Under the pieces are notes generated by a model that did not search any database, had not been told where the DNA came from, and saw only the letters and a list, made by a program, of their open reading frames with translations. This document shows, one piece after another, positions 52,206-54,514 of a stretch of 54,514 nt of DNA (the first letter of the stretch is position 1; each line of letters opens with the position of its first letter). This DNA is from an uncultured Pelagibacteraceae bacterium. GTDB lineage: Bacteria > Pseudomonadota > Alphaproteobacteria > Pelagibacterales > Pelagibacteraceae. The translations under genes and the position numbers were made by a program. The stretch lies in NCBI GenBank assembly GCA_902581695.1, contig CACHOW010000005.1:1-54514 (forward strand), read 5' to 3'.

Positions 52206-52644
52206 CTATTTTGTCCACAAATTGCACAAAATCTTTTTCTTCTCTAAAGTTTCTATAGACAGAGGCAAATCTTACGTAGGCAACTGGATCAAGTTCTTTC
52301 AAACCCTCCATTACCATTGTTCCAATAGTATTACTTGAAATCTCACTTTGACCAAGTTCTTCTAAAGATCTTGATATACGACTTATAAATTTTTCAACTG
52401 TTTCGGTATCTAAAGGTCTTTTTTTTAAAGCTATATAAATAGATTTTGCAAGTTTATCTCTATCAAATGAAGATTTTCTTCCATTTTTTTTAACTACCAT
52501 TAACTCTCTATATTGAATTCTTTCAAAAGTAGTAAATCTCTCTCCACATGAACAAAGTCTTCTTCTTCTTATAGCGGTACCATCTTCAGTTGGTCGAGAG
52601 TCTACAACTGAAGTCTCACCTTTTTTTTCACAAGGGCAAATCAT
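52186..52644 (-). CDS. nrdR: Transcriptional repressor NrdR with altered zinc knuckles
   Basis: A 152-residue NrdR, which represses ribonucleotide reductase genes when dATP is high. The ATP-cone domain (about 46-136) is standard, and '[17 protein letters not shown]' identifies the family. The N-terminal zinc ribbon, normally CxxC...CxxC, reads C3-P-C5 ... C31-S-C33: each knuckle is CxC. In the first knuckle the spacing to 'DSR' is unchanged; in the second one residue is missing. It sits between glyA and ribD, the usual alphaproteobacterial glyA-nrdR-ribD order, overlapping glyA by 4 bases. Confidence 0.93.
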   Translation of the reverse strand: MICPCEKKGETSVVDSRPTEDGTAIRRRRLCSCGERFTTFERIQYRELMVVKKNGRKSSFDRDKLAKSIYIALKKRPLDTETVEKFISRISRSLEELGQSEISSNTIGTMVMEGLKELDPVAYVRFASVYRNFREEKDFVQFVDKIDVFKKR

Positions 52645-53954
52645 TTATTCAAATTTTTATAAATTGGAAAGTTAGAACATAAATCAACAACTTCATTTCT
52701 AACCTCTTCCTCAACTTTACTATTATCCTCAGGATTTTCAGATAAACCTTTAATCACCTTCGTTATTAAATTACCGACTTTTTCAAATTCCTTTAAACCA
52801 AAACCTCTTGTAGTTGCAGCTTGAGAGCCTAGTCGTATCCCAGAAGTAATCATCGGTTTTTCTGTATCAAATGGTATTCCATTTTTATTACATGTAATAT
52901 TAGCTCTACATAAGCTTTCAGAAGCCATGTTTCCTTTAACGTTAAAAGGTCTTAGATCAACAAGCATTAAGTGAGTGTCAGTACCACCTGAATAAATTTT
53001 GAAACCATTGTTCTTTAAAGTTTCAGCTAACATTTTTGCATTAGCTAAAACATTCTTAATATAAGTTTGAAATTCTGGTTTAAGTGCTTCAAAAAAACCT
53101 GCAGCTTTTGCAGCAACTATATGCATCAAAGGTCCACCTTGATACCCTGGAAAAACTGCGGTATCAAATTTTTTACCTAAGTCTTCATCATTTGATAAAA
53201 TTATTCCACCTCTAGCACTTCTAAATACCTTGTGGGTTGTAGAAGTAACAACGTGGGCATAATCACATGGATTTGGATAACCTTTTCCAGCAACTAAACC
53301 TGAGAAATGAGCCATGTCTACCATTAAGTATGCACCAACTTTATCTGCTATTTCACGAAATCTTTTAAAATCAATAACTCTTGAATAAGCACTACCACCA
53401 GCAATTATCAATTTAGGTTTATGCTCAAGAGCAAGTTTTTCAACGTTATCGTAATCTATCAGTTCAGATTTTTTATCAACATCATAACTGACTGCATTAA
53501 ACCATTTACCAGACATTGAAATTTTTAAACCATGAGTGATATGACCGCCAGAATTTAAACTCATACCCATAAACGTGTCATGTGGTTTTAATAAAGCTAA
53601 AAAAACTGCACCATTTGCTTGTGCGCCTGAATGGGGCTGAACATTTGCATATTTACAATTAAAAAGTTTTTTAATTCTTTCTAGAGCCAGTTTTTCAGCT
53701 ACATCTACATGCTCACATCCATTATAGTATCTTTTACCAGGATAACCTTCGGCATATTTATTTGTTAAAACAGAACCTTGAGCTTCCAATACAGCTTGTG
53801 AAACAATATTTTCAGAAGCAATTAATTCAATATGATTTTGTTGTCTAACTAATTCATCATTAATGGCATTAAACAAATCTGGATCAGCTTCTGATAAACT
53901 TTTTTCAAAAAAGTTTTGATAATCTGAATTTATATATTTTTTTTCACTAGACAT
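52641..53954 (-). CDS. glyA: Serine hydroxymethyltransferase
   Basis: A 437-residue PLP enzyme converting serine and tetrahydrofolate to glycine and methylene-tetrahydrofolate. Signatures: '[20 protein letters not shown]', '[20 protein letters not shown]', and the PLP lysine in '[16 protein letters not shown]' (TTHK). The C-terminal '[15 protein letters not shown]' is also conserved. It is 6 bases after rpiB. I looked for a glycine riboswitch upstream: the gene has no leader because rpiB is adjacent. Confidence 0.97.
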   Translation of the reverse strand: MSSEKKYINSDYQNFFEKSLSEADPDLFNAINDELVRQQNHIELIASENIVSQAVLEAQGSVLTNKYAEGYPGKRYYNGCEHVDVAEKLALERIKKLFNCKYANVQPHSGAQANGAVFLALLKPHDTFMGMSLNSGGHITHGLKISMSGKWFNAVSYDVDKKSELIDYDNVEKLALEHKPKLIIAGGSAYSRVIDFKRFREIADKVGAYLMVDMAHFSGLVAGKGYPNPCDYAHVVTSTTHKVFRSARGGIILSNDEDLGKKFDTAVFPGYQGGPLMHIVAAKAAGFFEALKPEFQTYIKNVLANAKMLAETLKNNGFKIYSGGTDTHLMLVDLRPFNVKGNMASESLCRANITCNKNGIPFDTEKPMITSGIRLGSQAATTRGFGLKEFEKVGNLITKVIKGLSENPEDNSKVEEEVRNEVVDLCSNFPIYKNLNK

Positions 53955-53960
53955 AATTCA

Positions 53961-54386
53961 TTATATTTTTTTTACTCTTTTTAAATGTCTTCCGCCCTCA
54001 AATTTTGTGTTTAAAAAAACGTTAATAATATTTAGAACATTTTTTTTCTTCAATAATCTAGAGCCTAATGTAATGATATTTGCATCGTTATGCAATCTTG
54101 ATAATTTTGTTGATTTTAAATTAAAACATTGAGCAGCACGTATATTTTTGTGTTTATTTGCAGCAATATTCATTCCAGTACCTGAGCCACAAACTAATAT
54201 TCCGACATGATTTTTGTTAAGCTTTACTTTTTTTGCTACTTTATGGGCATAATCTGGATAATCTACCCTATTACTATTTTCTGGCCCAAGATCAAAATAT
54301 CTATAATTTTTTTTATCTAAATACATTTTAATATTTTCTTTAAGTTTAAAACCAGCGTGATCTGATGAAATAAATATTTTTTTCAA
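53961..54386 (-). CDS. rpiB: Ribose-5-phosphate isomerase B
   Basis: A 141-residue RpiB/LacAB-family sugar isomerase, interconverting ribose 5-phosphate and ribulose 5-phosphate, the latter also the substrate of the ribB product in this run. Motifs: 'ISSDHAGFKLKENIK', 'VDYPDYAHKVA', 'GILVCGSGTGMNIAANK' (catalytic Cys in CGSG) and 'NIITLGSRLL'. The start codon is TTG (CAA at 54384-54386). One base separates it from the partial gene upstream. Confidence 0.94.
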   Translation of the reverse strand: MKKIFISSDHAGFKLKENIKMYLDKKNYRYFDLGPENSNRVDYPDYAHKVAKKVKLNKNHVGILVCGSGTGMNIAANKHKNIRAAQCFNLKSTKLSRLHNDANIITLGSRLLKKKNVLNIINVFLNTKFEGGRHLKRVKKI

Positions 54387-54387
54387 A

Positions 54388-54514
54388 TTAATTAAATTTA
54401 TGATTTAAAACACAAGCTACTAAATGAATTCTATTTTCTTCACCACCATTAAAAGCATTGTGATATTTTGTATTATTTGTTATCCAAACTGAACCATCAG
54501 CAGGCAAATGTTTC
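54388..54514 (-). CDS. Aspartyl/asparaginyl beta-hydroxylase-like protein, C-terminal fragment
   Basis: The last 41 codons of a gene cut by the right edge (stop TAA at 54388-54390). The translated end includes 'DGSVWITNNTKYHNAFNGG' and 'ENRIHLVACVLN', matching the tail of the Asp/Asn beta-hydroxylase-type Fe(II)/2-oxoglutarate oxygenases, with an iron-binding His in 'KYHNAFN' and the 2-oxoglutarate-binding Arg in 'NRIHLV'. The substrate is unknown. It is the upstream neighbour of rpiB on the same strand. Confidence 0.65.
   Translation of the reverse strand, partial: KHLPADGSVWITNNTKYHNAFNGGEENRIHLVACVLNHKFN

Noticed and set aside
52641..53960. Glycine riboswitch controlling glyA
   Set aside because: Only 6 bases separate rpiB from glyA, so no leader exists here.

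Overview
This is a very AT-rich, tightly packed bacterial window: short or overlapping gene junctions, few spacers, one tRNA, and no insertion sequence, phage or CRISPR. Gene order and protein sequences point to a SAR11-type alphaproteobacterium (Pelagibacterales, 'Candidatus Pelagibacter' relatives). Supporting blocks are dgt-argS-(small membrane protein)-nagZ-scpA-scpB-tatABC-serS-yajC-secDF, rpiB-glyA-nrdR-ribD-ribE-ribBA, and recG/sdhE/DUF502. Both ends cut through genes (a recG N-terminus on the left, an Asp/Asn beta-hydroxylase-like protein on the right), so this could be a whole contig.

Layout. 1-1.8 kb: the recG N-terminus on the minus strand, sdhE on the plus strand, then the RecG helicase half on the plus strand. 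recG is therefore broken onto two strands around sdhE, either a real inversion or an assembly/amplification chimera. 1.8-15 kb: housekeeping genes (DUF502, M48 lipoprotein protease, tRNA-Lys, tgt, cyclophilin, coaD, gyrA, ssb, uvrA, a PuuD-like membrane protein, secF, secD, yajC). 15-23 kb: serS, tatCBA, scpBA, nagZ, argS, dgt. 23-28 kb: erpA-type gene, xthA, an Ldh-family oxidoreductase, and a Fur/Zur-type regulator with a membrane protein partner behind a palindromic Zur-like operator. 26.5-28.8 kb: a divergent circularly permuted ATP-grasp / Anbu peptidase pair.

28.8-48.2 kb is the main feature, an almost continuous phosphate-stress block. It holds arsC-aquaporin-Nudix (arsenate handling behind a Pho-box-like site), a Tat-exported PhoX phosphatase, ppx and ppk, a SixA-like phosphatase, phoB-phoU-pstBACS, a secreted unknown protein, phoR, then a glycosyltransferase plus PlcP metallophosphoesterase, divergent from a diacylglycerol-kinase-like gene with another Pho-box-like site. 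Together these would scavenge phosphate from esters, import it, store it as polyphosphate, detoxify arsenate that enters with it, and replace membrane phospholipids with glycolipids.

48.2-54.5 kb returns to core metabolism: a mannose-1-phosphate guanylyltransferase-like gene at the end of the rib/nrdR/glyA/rpiB run.

Most noteworthy items: the split recG; the Zur-like operator and its two small membrane proteins; the minimal Anbu/ATP-grasp pair without the usual alpha-E and transglutaminase genes; the Pho-box-like site before the arsenic cassette; a 22-codon ORF with a perfect Shine-Dalgarno that an upstream hairpin region could mask; and altered metal-site residues in Tgt and NrdR. All functional calls come from reading motifs and gene order; no database search was run.
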